Shown: positions 7,295 to 15,444 of the stretch, piece by piece
Layout: each line of letters starts with the position of its first letter
Position numbering within the stretch: position 1 is the stretch's first letter
Assembly (NCBI GenBank): GCA_937858775.1
Contig: CALLYX010000422.1
Coordinates: forward strand, 1-27,156
Length of the DNA stretch: 27,156 nucleotides
Source: an uncultured bacterium
Lineage (GTDB): Bacteria; Auribacterota; Tritonobacteria; UBA1439
Reading direction: 5' to 3'
The notes under the pieces: model-generated
Databases searched by the model: none
Told to the model about the DNA's origin: nothing
What the model saw: the letters and a program-made list of their open reading frames with translations, nothing else
Made by a program: the position numbers and the translations under genes

Positions 7295-9481
7295 CTACGG
7301 GGCCAGCTGCTTCAGGATGCCCGCGGCGATCCGGGGGCCGATGGTGGGGATCTCGGCGAGCTTCTTCTCGGACGCCCTCCGAAGGATGGAGAGGGTCTTG
7401 TATCCCTCCCCGAACAGGCGCCGCGCGCGCACGCGCCCCACCCCCCTGAGGCTTACGAGCTCGAGCAACTCCTCCTTGATCCCGTAGGCGACCCGCCGGC
7501 GCAGGTCCCGGAGCGCCGGCTGGACCGGGGCGATGTCTAGGACCGAGGCGAGGCGCCCCGCCGCGTAGATCAGCCACTCCGCGCTCTCCACGAACCTGCG
7601 CACGTCGCCGGGCCCGACGCCGAAGCGCTCGCAGATCTCCTCCTCCTTCTCCTCCTCGATCCACGACTCGAGCATCCGGGCGGTCCGGATCGTCTTGAGG
7701 AACCGCTCGTGCTCCGCCATCCCGCCCCCGCGCGGCGGCGGGATGAGGAACTTGCTCCCCTCGACGTACGACTCCTCCTCGAGCTCGTCGTACGCCGCCC
7801 TCGTCAGGCCGAGGAGCGGCATGTCGGGGCAGCAGCAGGCGAGGTGGAGAAGCGCCTCCGGGCCGGGGGAGGCGGCCGCGGAGAGGCCGCGCCTGATGGT
7901 GAGGCCGGAGGATGGGTCGAGGTAGAGGCGCGAGACGACCGAGCCGAACGCGGTGGCGCGCAGCTCCTCGTCGGGCCGGGGGATGGAGCCGGGATCCTCG
8001 GATCCCCGGCAGCGCAACAGCCCCTCGTCGAGGAGAAAGCGGACGATCCGCCCGGCTTCCAGCGAGAGGCCGCGCACGTCCTCCTGCATGGAGAAGAAGG
8101 TGAGCGAGAGGAAATCCATGATCCCGGCCATCGTCGTTGCGTAGCCGGAGGAGACGGAGGCGAGGATGTGCGACGGGAGGGCGCCGCCCTCGCCGAGGCG
8201 CGAACGGAGGGGCTCGGCGGATGCGCGGATGTAATGCTCGAAGAGCAGGTCCCGGTCGCCGTCCTTCTTTGCTACGAGTATCGCCTCCCCCTCCTTGTCG
8301 TAGCCCGGCCTCCCCGCCCTTCCCGCGAACTGCTTGTACTCGAAGACCGGGATCGGGCGCTGGCCGAGCCCGGCCTCGTAGCGCCCCCAGTCCCGGATGA
8401 CGACGCGCCGCGCGGGGAGGTTAACACCCGCGGCGAGCGTCGGCGTCGCGCAGATCGCCTTGAGCAACCGGCCGCGGAACGCCCCCTCGACGAGGCGCCG
8501 CTGCCCCGGGTGAAGCCCCGCGTGGTGGAACGACACCCCGCACCGGATCGCCTCCGCTAGCTCGGCGCAGAGGCGCGTCGGCTCCTGGAGGACAGTCCCC
8601 GCCTCGTGGGCTATCTCCCTGAGGGCCGCCCGATCTCCCGGCTTAAGCCGCCCCTCGACGTGGGGCGCGAGGGCCCGGGCTGCGGCCTGCGCGGAGCGAC
8701 GCGAGTTCACGAAGACGAGGGCCTGCCCCCCCGCGTCCACGGTGTCGACGACGAGCGCCTGGGCCGGATTCGCCTTCGGGGCGATGAGCGACCGGGTGCT
8801 GTGGTCGGCGTAGCGGATCGTGGCGCCGTCGTAGACGCCCTCGAGAAGCGGCACCGGGCGCCAGTCGCTCGACACGAGGGCGGCGTTCAGCCATGCGGCG
8901 AGCTCGCGGGCGTTGCGCACGGTGGCGCTCAGGGCGAGCAACTGGAGCGCGGGGTTGACCTGGCGCAGGCGGGCGATGACGAACTCGAGCGTGGGGCCGC
9001 GGTCCGGATCGTGGATGTAATGGATTTCGTCCATGACGGCGACGGTGAGCGAGTCGCTGAGCCAGCCGGTGCGCATCCGCAGCAGCGAATCGACCTTCTC
9101 GGAAGTGGCTACGAGGATCTGGTGTTTGGCGAGGCGCGCGCCCGGCGCGTCGTACTCGCCAGTCGCCACGCCGACCGAGATGCCGAGCGGGCCGTACCTC
9201 TTCTTGAACACCTCGTGCTTCTCCGCCGCGAGGGCGCGGAGCGGGACGACGTAGATGCACCGCCCCCCCTCCTCGAGGATGCTCTTCACCATGCAGATCT
9301 CCGCCACGAGGGTCTTCCCCGCGGCGGTGGGGACGGCCATGAGGACGTTCTTCCCCTCGAGCAGGCCTGCGCGAACCGCCTCCGCCTGGGGCGGGTAGAG
9401 GGAGCGATATCCGGCGGCGGCGAGGGCCTCCACCAGCGCCCGGGGCGCCTTGTGCCTCGACTCGAGTTCGGAAAGTTTCAT
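7295..9481 (-). CDS. Hel308/Ski2-like superfamily 2 DNA helicase
   Basis: 728 aa from ATG 9481. The motifs appear in order: YPPQAEAV (Q-like, ~30), Walker A VPTAAGKT (50-57), DEIH box (151-154), SAT (185-187), FHHAGLHPGQR (~319-329), motif V with TPTLAAGVNLPARR (~346-359) and motif VI QFAGRAGRPGYD (384-395). A winged-helix/ratchet region follows, and the C-terminus has two HhH elements (LRGVGRVRARRLFG and IPTIGPRIAAGIL). This architecture is that of Hel308/HelQ, a 3'-5' helicase that remodels stalled forks, best studied in archaea and eukaryotes; DEIH replaces the commoner DExH variants. Longer upstream in-frame extensions to 9766 contain no motif and are low-quality sequence, so I prefer the start MKLSELESRH. 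No strong ribosome site is visible there. Confidence 0.85.
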   Translation of the reverse strand: MKLSELESRHKAPRALVEALAAAGYRSLYPPQAEAVRAGLLEGKNVLMAVPTAAGKTLVAEICMVKSILEEGGRCIYVVPLRALAAEKHEVFKKRYGPLGISVGVATGEYDAPGARLAKHQILVATSEKVDSLLRMRTGWLSDSLTVAVMDEIHYIHDPDRGPTLEFVIARLRQVNPALQLLALSATVRNARELAAWLNAALVSSDWRPVPLLEGVYDGATIRYADHSTRSLIAPKANPAQALVVDTVDAGGQALVFVNSRRSAQAAARALAPHVEGRLKPGDRAALREIAHEAGTVLQEPTRLCAELAEAIRCGVSFHHAGLHPGQRRLVEGAFRGRLLKAICATPTLAAGVNLPARRVVIRDWGRYEAGLGQRPIPVFEYKQFAGRAGRPGYDKEGEAILVAKKDGDRDLLFEHYIRASAEPLRSRLGEGGALPSHILASVSSGYATTMAGIMDFLSLTFFSMQEDVRGLSLEAGRIVRFLLDEGLLRCRGSEDPGSIPRPDEELRATAFGSVVSRLYLDPSSGLTIRRGLSAAASPGPEALLHLACCCPDMPLLGLTRAAYDELEEESYVEGSKFLIPPPRGGGMAEHERFLKTIRTARMLESWIEEEKEEEICERFGVGPGDVRRFVESAEWLIYAAGRLASVLDIAPVQPALRDLRRRVAYGIKEELLELVSLRGVGRVRARRLFGEGYKTLSILRRASEKKLAEIPTIGPRIAAGILKQLAP

Positions 9482-9613
9482 GAGAGGCGGTGACGAATGA
9501 CGGCGCCGAAATGACGGAACGGCCGCCTGAACCCGGAGAAAGACGTAACGCGGAACCCGGGTGACGGGCGGCCGGCGCGAGACCAGCCGCCCCGCGTTCG
9601 GAAACGGTGCGCC

Positions 9614-9624
9614 ATGATAGCATA
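9614..9624 (-). promoter_or_regulatory. Possible -10 region for the helicase gene
   Basis: On the minus strand this reads TATGCTATCAT followed by GG, giving overlapping TATGCT and TATCAT hexamers. No good -35 was found 16-18 bases upstream, and the leader to ATG 9481 would be ~130 bases. Weak evidence. Confidence 0.25.
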
Positions 9625-9895
9625 TCCGCCCGGTCCCGGGGGGCGCCGTCTCCATGCCTCCATCGGCCGCCCCCCCCGCGCCTCCGCCGGAACGACGCCC
9701 CGGCGCCCGGCGGCGTTCATCCATCGCGGCGCGCCGCGGTGCCACGAAACGGAGCGGACCGGACACGGGCCGGCGCCGGGGCGGGCGATGGAACGAGGCG
9801 CCGTCGAGTGTTCACGCAACATCTTCCACGCCATTGGGATGCGACCCAGAATGATCTGACCCGAAATGCGCCTGCGCCGCTCGCATGGCACGGTG

Positions 9896-9901
9896 TATGC
9901 T
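9896..9901 (+). promoter_or_regulatory. Possible -10 box for the Tyr/Pro-rich mini-protein
   Basis: TATGCT at 9896-9901, with a second candidate TATAAC near 9936. No clear -35 for either. The leader to ATG 9999 would be 50-90 bases. Confidence 0.25.
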
Positions 9902-9998
9902 ATTTTCCGAGGGGATGGAACAGGGGGCGGTTTCGTATAACGTTCCGGGAGAACAATGGCGGGGGAAACACCCCCATGATCGAAAGGAGGGGACAGGG

Positions 9999-10307
9999 AT
10001 GAGAAAGCTGATCGCGGCGGTTATGGTGTTCGCGGTGTTGGCGGCGGCGGCGACGGGGGCGGTCGCAGGCGACAAGCTCAAGGTCAAGAGCGAGTATTAC
10101 ACCCCGTACGGCAAGGTAAAGGTGAAGCAGTACTACTATCCATGCGCATATCCGTACTACGGCTTCGCGCCCGGCTGCTATCCGTACCACTATAGCTACG
10201 CCCCCGGCTTCTATCCTCCGCCGGTATACTGCCCGCCGGCACCCGGGACATATTACAACCCGGCCCCGTACTACGGCGCCCCGTACAAGGTCAAGGTGAG
10301 CGACTGA
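9999..10307 (+). CDS. Secreted Tyr/Pro-rich mini-protein with KVK motifs
   Basis: 102 aa. A very strong ribosome site AAAGGAGG (9983-9990) precedes ATG 9999. Residues 1-23 form a classic signal peptide (MRKLIAAVMVFAVLAAAATG, then AVAG). The mature part is ~80 residues, extremely rich in Tyr, Pro, Gly and aromatic-flanked Cys (PCAYPYY, PGCYPYHYSY, PPPVYCPPAPG), and bracketed by basic KVK clusters: KLKVK and KVKVK at the start, YKVKVSD at the end. I do not recognise the family. Composition resembles adhesive, structural or envelope-coat proteins, but that is inference. Three Cys residues remain in the mature region. It is monocistronic, convergent with the radical SAM gene 38 bases away. Confidence 0.72.
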   Translation: MRKLIAAVMVFAVLAAAATGAVAGDKLKVKSEYYTPYGKVKVKQYYYPCAYPYYGFAPGCYPYHYSYAPGFYPPPVYCPPAPGTYYNPAPYYGAPYKVKVSD

Positions 10308-10345
10308 CGTACGGGAATCGGGGATGGCCGGCGAGGGGGGCGCGC

Positions 10346-11398
10346 CTACGAGCAGCCGTGGGTACAGATGTTGCAGATCCTGGCGAATAACAGAAAGCGC
10401 CGGTACCGCCGCGATTTCAGGTATTCCGCGATGCTCGACTTCCGGATATTGTCGAGCCTCCCGCCGGAAATGCAACCCCTCAGGTTGCCGTACGGGTCGA
10501 CGAAGACGAACGCGGTGCTGTCGCAGATCCTCCTGATAGTGAGCGGATCGTCGTAGAACGCGCGCCAGTCGTCGAGGGTGCCCCGGACGGGGAGTATCCG
10601 GGGGTCCGCGGCCGCCATATCGAAGGCGAGGGCGGAGGCCCGGAGCAGCGCCGCCTTCTCCTCAGGGGAATACCGCTTCGCGCGCGCCTGGCGCCGGTAG
10701 TTCCGGAACGTAACCAGCGAATAATCGTGCCGCAACTGGATGAGGAGCTTGTCGAAGCCGATGTCGCCGAGCACGAAGCGCGCCGTCTTCGATAGCGAGC
10801 CGGCATTGATCGGCTGAAGTATCATAGCGGCCGCAAGCCGCGTCCCCGCGCGGAGTTCCGAGCGGAGTCGCGCGAGCGCCTTGCAATGCGGCGTGACGCG
10901 CGAGAAGACGTCGCCGCCGCGGATGGCGTTCATCTCCGACGCCTCCGCTGAGTCGTAGGACGCCAGGACCGTGTGCCGCGGATCGTCCATCAGGGCGAGG
11001 AGCCGCCGCCATAGCCCCTCCTCCCAGCGCAGTATGTTCGAGGCCAGGAATACCCTGTAGCCCATCCCGGCCGCGTCCTCGATGACCGCATCGAGGTGCG
11101 GGGCCAGGGTGGGTTCCCCTCCGCTGATCGTGAGATTCGCGAAGCCCAGGGCGCGGCCCGGGAGGAGCAGGCGGTCCCGTATCTCTTCGCGGTCGAGCAG
11201 TGGCGCCCCCGTCTCCCTGTGGTCCCGCGTGTTGCACATCGGGCAGGACATGTTGCACCGGTCGGTGATCTCGAGGTAGATCCCCTGCGGTGGGACGGTT
11301 TTCGCCCGAAGAAGCTTGTAGAGCCTCCATCGCAACGCGCTCACGCCCGTCGCGCCCCCCCTCCGCGCCCGTGGCCTTCCCTCGGTCATATCCTTCAC
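10346..11398 (-). CDS. Radical SAM protein with C-terminal SPASM/twitch-like Cys cluster
   Basis: 350 aa. The radical SAM signature CNMSCPMC (Cys48, 52, 55; CX3CX2C) follows EITDR, and SGGEPTL (~residue 94) is the SAM-binding GGE motif. The C-terminal ~75 residues contain RRICDS, GNLRGC and CNICTHGCS, a pattern typical of SPASM or twitch domains binding auxiliary Fe-S clusters. These enzymes generate a 5'-deoxyadenosyl radical for peptide, sugar or cofactor modification. The start is GTG 11398 or, less likely, ATG 11389, whose AAGGA is too close. It lies 43 bases downstream of the FkbM-type methyltransferase in the same orientation, so a role in surface glycan maturation is plausible. The substrate is unknown. 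Confidence 0.82.
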   Translation of the reverse strand: MKDMTEGRPRARRGGATGVSALRWRLYKLLRAKTVPPQGIYLEITDRCNMSCPMCNTRDHRETGAPLLDREEIRDRLLLPGRALGFANLTISGGEPTLAPHLDAVIEDAAGMGYRVFLASNILRWEEGLWRRLLALMDDPRHTVLASYDSAEASEMNAIRGGDVFSRVTPHCKALARLRSELRAGTRLAAAMILQPINAGSLSKTARFVLGDIGFDKLLIQLRHDYSLVTFRNYRRQARAKRYSPEEKAALLRASALAFDMAAADPRILPVRGTLDDWRAFYDDPLTIRRICDSTAFVFVDPYGNLRGCISGGRLDNIRKSSIAEYLKSRRYRRFLLFARICNICTHGCS

Positions 11399-11441
11399 CC
11401 GAAGACCATCGCCGCCCGCCGCGCCGTCCGGCGCGGAAGCG

Positions 11442-12437
11442 TCACGCGTCGCGCCCGGGCGCCCCCCGCCGCTTCCCCCGCGCCTTGAGCCGCCCGAGCC
11501 GGCTCTCGTGCAGCGGGCGCACGAGCGGGTAGATGAACGAATGCCTGATGGTGCGCTTCAAGAGCCCCACCGGCCCGAACCGCCATATCTTGACCGCCTG
11601 CCGCCGGAAAAAATTGAAATCCGGCGGATAGACCCTCAGGAATCGCGGCAGGGCCTGGACGCGCCTCTCCCCGAGCGCGATATCGTGCCAGAGGAGCCGG
11701 TCGTATCCGGAAAGAACGAGGGTCCCGTCGTAGAGCTGGAAGAGGCGGGTGAAATACCTGCGGTTCACGCAGAGCCGGGAGGGGGAGTTGTCCCCTATCC
11801 CGAAGAGCCCGAAATATTTCTCCTGCACGAAGAAGGCGTTGTAGTCGGTCATCGACACGAGGGCGTATCCCTTCTTCCGCGCGAGCCTCGTCAGGGAGAG
11901 TATCGACGACCCCTGCTTCAGGCGCATATCCCTGGGTTGCACGAAGTCGATATCCGGGGGGATCGTGAAGTTGTACTCGATAAGGACGACCCGGGGGGCG
12001 TAGCGTTCCATCGAATCCCATATATGGTAGTCGGCGCCGTCTACGTCGATGGAGATGAGGTCGAGGTCCGGGGGCACCGGCGTGGAGGAGAGGATGTTGT
12101 CGAGGGAATGGGGGCCGTCGATGGCCAACTTCGCGTTCAGGCAGATGACACGGGGGTTGCCCGTGTGCAGCCCGGCGAGCCGGGCGTAGTCGCGCGGATC
12201 CGCCTCGATCTGGACCCCGGACCAGCCGCGGTTGGCAAGGAGGTTGTACGTGTTGTTGTAGAGTATCCCGTTCCCCGCCCCGAACTCGACGCACCACCGG
12301 TTCGTCTCGCCGATGACGTCGAAGATCTTCTCTATGACGCCGTCCTCGCCGGACTGGGACGTCACATCCCTTCGGTGGAGGGAGAGCCAATCGCTCCCTT
12401 TTGCGGGCCCGTCATCTCCCCGGCGGTTCTCGTCCAT
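11442..12437 (-). CDS. FkbM-family SAM-dependent methyltransferase
   Basis: 331 aa. SAM-binding motif I is CVEFGAGNG (49-57), followed by GWSGVQIEAD (71-80) with the acidic residue that contacts the SAM ribose, and LDLISIDVDGADYHIWD (~114-130), hallmarks of Methyltransf_21/FkbM. Such enzymes O-methylate sugars in polysaccharides and antibiotics. The C-terminal ~120 residues are basic (RR/KR-rich) and may contact membranes or the glycan. I chose ATG 12437 because AAGGGGAAGG precedes it; the upstream GTG 12464 coincides with the expected transcription start of the TATACT at 12471-12476. It forms a probable operon with the radical SAM gene and faces the flippase across a divergent promoter. Confidence 0.8.
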   Translation of the reverse strand: MDENRRGDDGPAKGSDWLSLHRRDVTSQSGEDGVIEKIFDVIGETNRWCVEFGAGNGILYNNTYNLLANRGWSGVQIEADPRDYARLAGLHTGNPRVICLNAKLAIDGPHSLDNILSSTPVPPDLDLISIDVDGADYHIWDSMERYAPRVVLIEYNFTIPPDIDFVQPRDMRLKQGSSILSLTRLARKKGYALVSMTDYNAFFVQEKYFGLFGIGDNSPSRLCVNRRYFTRLFQLYDGTLVLSGYDRLLWHDIALGERRVQALPRFLRVYPPDFNFFRRQAVKIWRFGPVGLLKRTIRHSFIYPLVRPLHESRLGRLKARGKRRGAPGRDA

Positions 12438-12470
12438 CGCCTTCCCCTTCGACATGTCCGGCACGGGTGG

Positions 12471-12476
12471 AGTATA
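12471..12476 (-). promoter_or_regulatory. -10 box for the methyltransferase/radical SAM pair
   Basis: Minus-strand TATACT, placed so that transcription would begin near 12464 and give a ~27-base leader to ATG 12437. No clear -35 is visible. The same hexamer recurs at several gene starts in this window. Confidence 0.42.
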
Positions 12477-12625
12477 TCACGCGGCCGCGAGAACCTCCAT
12501 GAGGCCTGTATTCCCGGGAGCGCGGAGAACGCGGGGGCCGGACCTATCCGGCCCGTTCGGCGTGCGGGGCGGACCGCCGCCCCGGCGCCCGCCTCAAAAT
12601 CCCTGCGCGAAAGGCCCCCGGATGG

Positions 12626-12631
12626 TATACT
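12626..12631 (+). promoter_or_regulatory. -10 box for the flippase gene
   Basis: TATACT about 80 bases before ATG 12711. It is divergent from the minus-strand TATACT at 12471-12476, and the ~150 bases between them could host shared regulation. No convincing -35. Confidence 0.4.
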
Positions 12632-12710
12632 CCCCTTTTCGTCGGCCGGCGGCCGCTCCTCGACCCGGCGTGCCCCGCGGGCGGTATGCGCGCCCCCGGC
12701 GTCATTTCAT

Positions 12711-14270
12711 ATGACCGCGCTCAAAGACAAACTCAGCAGGAACGCCGGCTACACGTTCCTCGCGCACTTCATGAAGCTCGCGGTGGGCTTCGCCCTGCTC
12801 CCGTACATCGTCGCCACGATCGGGAAGGAGCGGTTCGGCCTCTGGGTGATCGTGGCGGTCGTCACCCAATATTGCGGCCTCGCCGACCTGGGGATCGCCC
12901 ACCCGCTTTCCAAATATATCGCGGAGTTTTACACGAGGCGCGAACCGGGCCGTATCAACCAGGTGGTCACGACCGGCTTCGCCTTCTACGCCGCGTTCGG
13001 GATCGTCGTCCTGGCCGTCGTCTATTCGCTGACCGGCGCCTTCCTGAGGTTCTTCGCCCTGTCCCCGGATCTCTACCCCGACGCGGCCTTCGCCCTTAGG
13101 ATCGGCGTGCTGATCTTCGTCCTCGAGCTCGCGTCGGGCTGCGTCACCTCCGTCCTGCGCGGGCTCCAGAGGATCGACGTGACGCGGAAGGTGCAGATGC
13201 TCTACGTGGCCGTCAACGCCGCCGGCACGCTGCTGGTTCTCAAGCTCGGCTACGGCCTCCGCGGCCTCTTCCTGAACGACCTCGCATGCTTCTTCGCCAC
13301 CGCCGGTATAGAGATATGGATGTCCTTCGTCGCGTTGCCCACGCTGCGGATCGCGAGGCGGTTCATCTCGCGGGAGATGTTCGGACGCCTCTTCGGCTTC
13401 GGCATCCGCGTCCAGGTGGACCGTTTCTCGACGCTCGTGGGGTTCCAGTTCGACAAGATCCTCATCGGCTATATCCTCGCCGTGGGGATGGTGGCCTACT
13501 ACGAGATAGGGGCCAAGGTGTCCTTCGCTCTCCGCCAGCTCGCCGTCCTCGTCTTCCCGATCCTCGTCCCGGCGTTCTCGGAACTGAGCGTGCGCCGCTC
13601 CAGGGCCGACATCCACGCCATCGTCATCCGCCTGACAAAGGTGCTCGCCTTCGCGGCGGTGCCGGGCACCGCGTTCGTGGTCTTCGCCGCCCCGCGCTTC
13701 ATCGCCGCTTGGATGGGACCGGCCTACGCCCTCTCGGCCAGGACCACGCAGATCCTCTCCGTCGGCTACCTCACGAACATCCTGCCGCTGGTCATGGCCG
13801 CGGCGATGCAGGGGATGGAGCGGCCCCATTTCCAGATGTGGTACTCGATCATCTTCGCCGTTTTCAACCTCATCCTCAGCGTCATCCTGCTCCTGTGGGT
13901 CGGCTACATCGGTGCCCCCCTCGGGACCTGCATCGCGATGATCGCCTCCGCCGCCTATTTCGGCTGGGCCGCCCACCGCTTCTTCTTCCGCCTTCCGCTC
14001 CTCCCGGTCATCCGGGCCGTTCTCGCCGTGCCATGCGCCGCGAGCCTGATGGCGCTCATTCCGCCCATCATCGCCGACCACGCCCCGTTGCGCGTTCTCG
14101 CCTCCCGGTCCAGGACCGACAACCTTGCGGTGCTGGCCGTCCAAGGGGTCATGTTCCTGGCGGGCTATCTCCTCCTGGCCCGACTCTTTCCTTACTTCTC
14201 GCGCGAGGAAAGGGAGGAGATAGACCGGTACGTGCCGTGGGCGGCTGTCCTGCTGGGCCGCCGCCCCTGA
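12711..14270 (+). CDS. Polysaccharide flippase (Wzx/MATE-like, MOP superfamily)
   Basis: 519-aa polytopic membrane protein with about 12-14 hydrophobic helices. The N-terminus NAGYTFLAHFMKLAVGF, then PYIVATIGKERFGLW and LADLGIAHPLSKYIAE, is typical of the polysaccharide-biosynthesis (RfbX/Wzx) family: an initial amphipathic Asn-rich turn followed by the GxxxFGxW-like and G-(L/I)-x-x-(P/A) helix boundaries. It would move lipid-linked oligosaccharides across the inner membrane. It has an internal GLQRIDVTRK loop and a short cytoplasmic tail. ATG 12711 begins MTALKDKLSRN; the in-frame upstream extension is low-complexity and was rejected. The neighbouring FkbM methyltransferase and radical SAM genes on the other strand suggest a small glycan locus. 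Confidence 0.82.
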   Translation: MTALKDKLSRNAGYTFLAHFMKLAVGFALLPYIVATIGKERFGLWVIVAVVTQYCGLADLGIAHPLSKYIAEFYTRREPGRINQVVTTGFAFYAAFGIVVLAVVYSLTGAFLRFFALSPDLYPDAAFALRIGVLIFVLELASGCVTSVLRGLQRIDVTRKVQMLYVAVNAAGTLLVLKLGYGLRGLFLNDLACFFATAGIEIWMSFVALPTLRIARRFISREMFGRLFGFGIRVQVDRFSTLVGFQFDKILIGYILAVGMVAYYEIGAKVSFALRQLAVLVFPILVPAFSELSVRRSRADIHAIVIRLTKVLAFAAVPGTAFVVFAAPRFIAAWMGPAYALSARTTQILSVGYLTNILPLVMAAAMQGMERPHFQMWYSIIFAVFNLILSVILLLWVGYIGAPLGTCIAMIASAAYFGWAAHRFFFRLPLLPVIRAVLAVPCAASLMALIPPIIADHAPLRVLASRSRTDNLAVLAVQGVMFLAGYLLLARLFPYFSREEREEIDRYVPWAAVLLGRRP

Positions 14271-14274
14271 CCGG

Positions 14275-14295
14275 CGGGCCGCGCGGCGCGGCCCG
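14275..14295 (+). terminator. GC hairpin after the flippase gene
   Basis: A 9-bp perfect stem (14275-14283 with 14287-14295) and 3-base loop begins 4 bases after the TGA at 14268-14270. It has no U tract, so it could be an attenuated or Rho-assisted terminator or an RNA-stability element. Confidence 0.35.
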
Positions 14296-14370
14296 GGGGA
14301 GGCGGGGGGGCGCATCGCGGATGCGAACGATCAAGGCGGGAGGGGTGCGTCCGTCTTCGCGCCCTTCGCC

Positions 14371-14763
14371 CTACGCGTCGTAGAGCCCGTCCGAGGAATC
14401 CCTCGAGTAGCCGTCCGCCCCGCCTTCGTCTCCGATCTCCCCGGGGTCCTCGCCGGCCTCGATCCGGGCGGCCATCTCGTCGAAATCCTCCGGCATATCC
14501 TCGCCCAGCTCGCCGCCCATCTTCCTCATCCAGCGGGCGACTGATTTCGGGTCGTTCTCGTCGATACCCGAGAGCGCCGACGGGTCGGCCAGCTTCTCGA
14601 TGCGCGACTCCTCGCTCTTCCCGACGCGGAACGAAGAGATGGCGCGCCTCATCCCCCCCTTCCCGCACTTCGGGCATCTGGGGGGCTTGTGGGCGGACGG
14701 TTTCCTGACGAGGAAGCTGAAAATCTTCCGGCAGCGCCCGCAGGCGTATTCGTAGATCGGCAT
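14371..14763 (-). CDS. FmdB-type zinc ribbon protein
   Basis: 130 aa. The N-terminal zinc ribbon starts MPIYEYACGRC with CxxC pairs Cys8/Cys11 and Cys30/Cys33 (RCPKCG), the exact FmdB/putative regulatory protein signature. The remaining ~85 residues are acidic and helical, including DPKSVARWMRKMGGELGEDM, a common extension in this family. The function of FmdB-like proteins is not well established; the original member was linked to formamidase regulation. The -10 box TAAAAT ends only 6 bases before ATG 14763, so the mRNA may be nearly leaderless. Confidence 0.85.
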   Translation of the reverse strand: MPIYEYACGRCRKIFSFLVRKPSAHKPPRCPKCGKGGMRRAISSFRVGKSEESRIEKLADPSALSGIDENDPKSVARWMRKMGGELGEDMPEDFDEMAARIEAGEDPGEIGDEGGADGYSRDSSDGLYDA

Positions 14764-14769
14764 ATTCGC

Positions 14770-14799
14770 ATTTTATCAGATCACCGTGGTTTTCATCAA
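14770..14799 (-). promoter_or_regulatory. Sigma-70-like promoter for the FmdB-type gene
   Basis: Minus strand TTGATG (14799-14794), 18-base spacer, TAAAAT (14775-14770). The predicted start falls on or next to ATG 14763, leaving essentially no 5' leader. Confidence 0.5.
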
Positions 14800-14839
14800 T
14801 CGCCGGCATTTTCGGTGCACGAACCGGCCGCCCGGATGC

Positions 14840-14845
14840 TATACT
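14840..14845 (+). promoter_or_regulatory. -10 box for tRNA-Ser(GCU)
   Basis: TATACT located 10 bases before the mature tRNA 5' end at 14856. No obvious -35. Confidence 0.45.
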
Positions 14846-14855
14846 ACGCCGGAGC

Positions 14856-14950
<95 letters not shown>

Positions 14951-15122
14951 GAATGTCATCGGAAGCGGCTCTTCCGGCCGGGGGGGCGCCCTTCGCGGCG
15001 CGTCGAGCGCGAGGCGCGGGATGTCGCGCTTCCGGACCCCGGCATGGTTAGGGCGGTGGGGCGTCGGGGAGTGATATGCGGGGGCGGAACCGGAAAGCGG
15101 TCCGCCGTGGGTGGATCTTGCC

Positions 15123-15416
15123 ATGACGTCGGAAGGCCGCGGGCCGAAGCCCCGATTCGACGAGAGCCGGCTCGTGCCGCTGGCGCGCGTTGAGGACCGG
15201 ATAGCGGCGGGGGAGATCGTCAACGCGTTGCGGCAGGCGGGGATCGAAGCGGAGTGGCGCGAGCCGCGCTCGGGTTGGTTCGACGGCCTCGAAAGGGAGT
15301 GGATGGGCAAACAGTACGGGCGGATCATCGTGCTCGACGCGAATCTGGAACGGGCGCGGGAGATCGTGGAGAGGATGAAGGGGTGCGGCGGGGCTGAAGC
15401 CCCGCCTGCTGTTTGA
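15123..15416 (+). CDS. DUF2007-like small protein
   Basis: 97 aa. The sequence LVPLARVEDRIAAGEIVNAL, then RQAGIEAE, and near the C-terminus GRIIVLDANLERAREIVERM, matches the DUF2007 (putative signal transducing) ferredoxin-like fold, where the family reads V-x-(D/E) and a final A-x-x-(I/L)-L. The in-frame GTG at 15111 gives a 4-residue extension; I prefer ATG 15123 because GGGTGGA sits ~8 bases upstream. The gene lies between two tRNA-Ser genes. Its last codons overlap a GC hairpin with loop TGAA. No enzymatic residue is apparent. Confidence 0.62.
   Translation: MTSEGRGPKPRFDESRLVPLARVEDRIAAGEIVNALRQAGIEAEWREPRSGWFDGLEREWMGKQYGRIIVLDANLERAREIVERMKGCGGAEAPPAV
15387..15406 (+). terminator. 8-bp hairpin with TGAA loop at the DUF2007 gene end
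   Basis: GGCGGGGC (15387-15394), TGAA, GCCCCGCC (15399-15406). It is inside the last codons of the gene and is followed by TGCTGTTTGATT, a weak T-rich tail. It could be an intrinsic terminator or a dispersed REP-like palindrome. Confidence 0.4.
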
Positions 15417-15444
15417 TTGAATCAAGGGCCGTGTAATCGCATTC

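Larger units (their letters stand above)
9482..9998. other. 517-base divergent intergenic region
   Basis: No convincing gene on either strand; the open frames here are Arg/Pro/Ala-rich shadows. It holds candidate -10 elements for the helicase on - (9614-9624) and for the mini-protein on + (9896-9901). There is an imperfect GC-rich inverted repeat at 9690-9699/9709-9718 (one mismatch in 10), and a small GGGGG/CCCCC hairpin at ~9961-9975 in the leader of the mini-protein. Confidence 0.6.
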
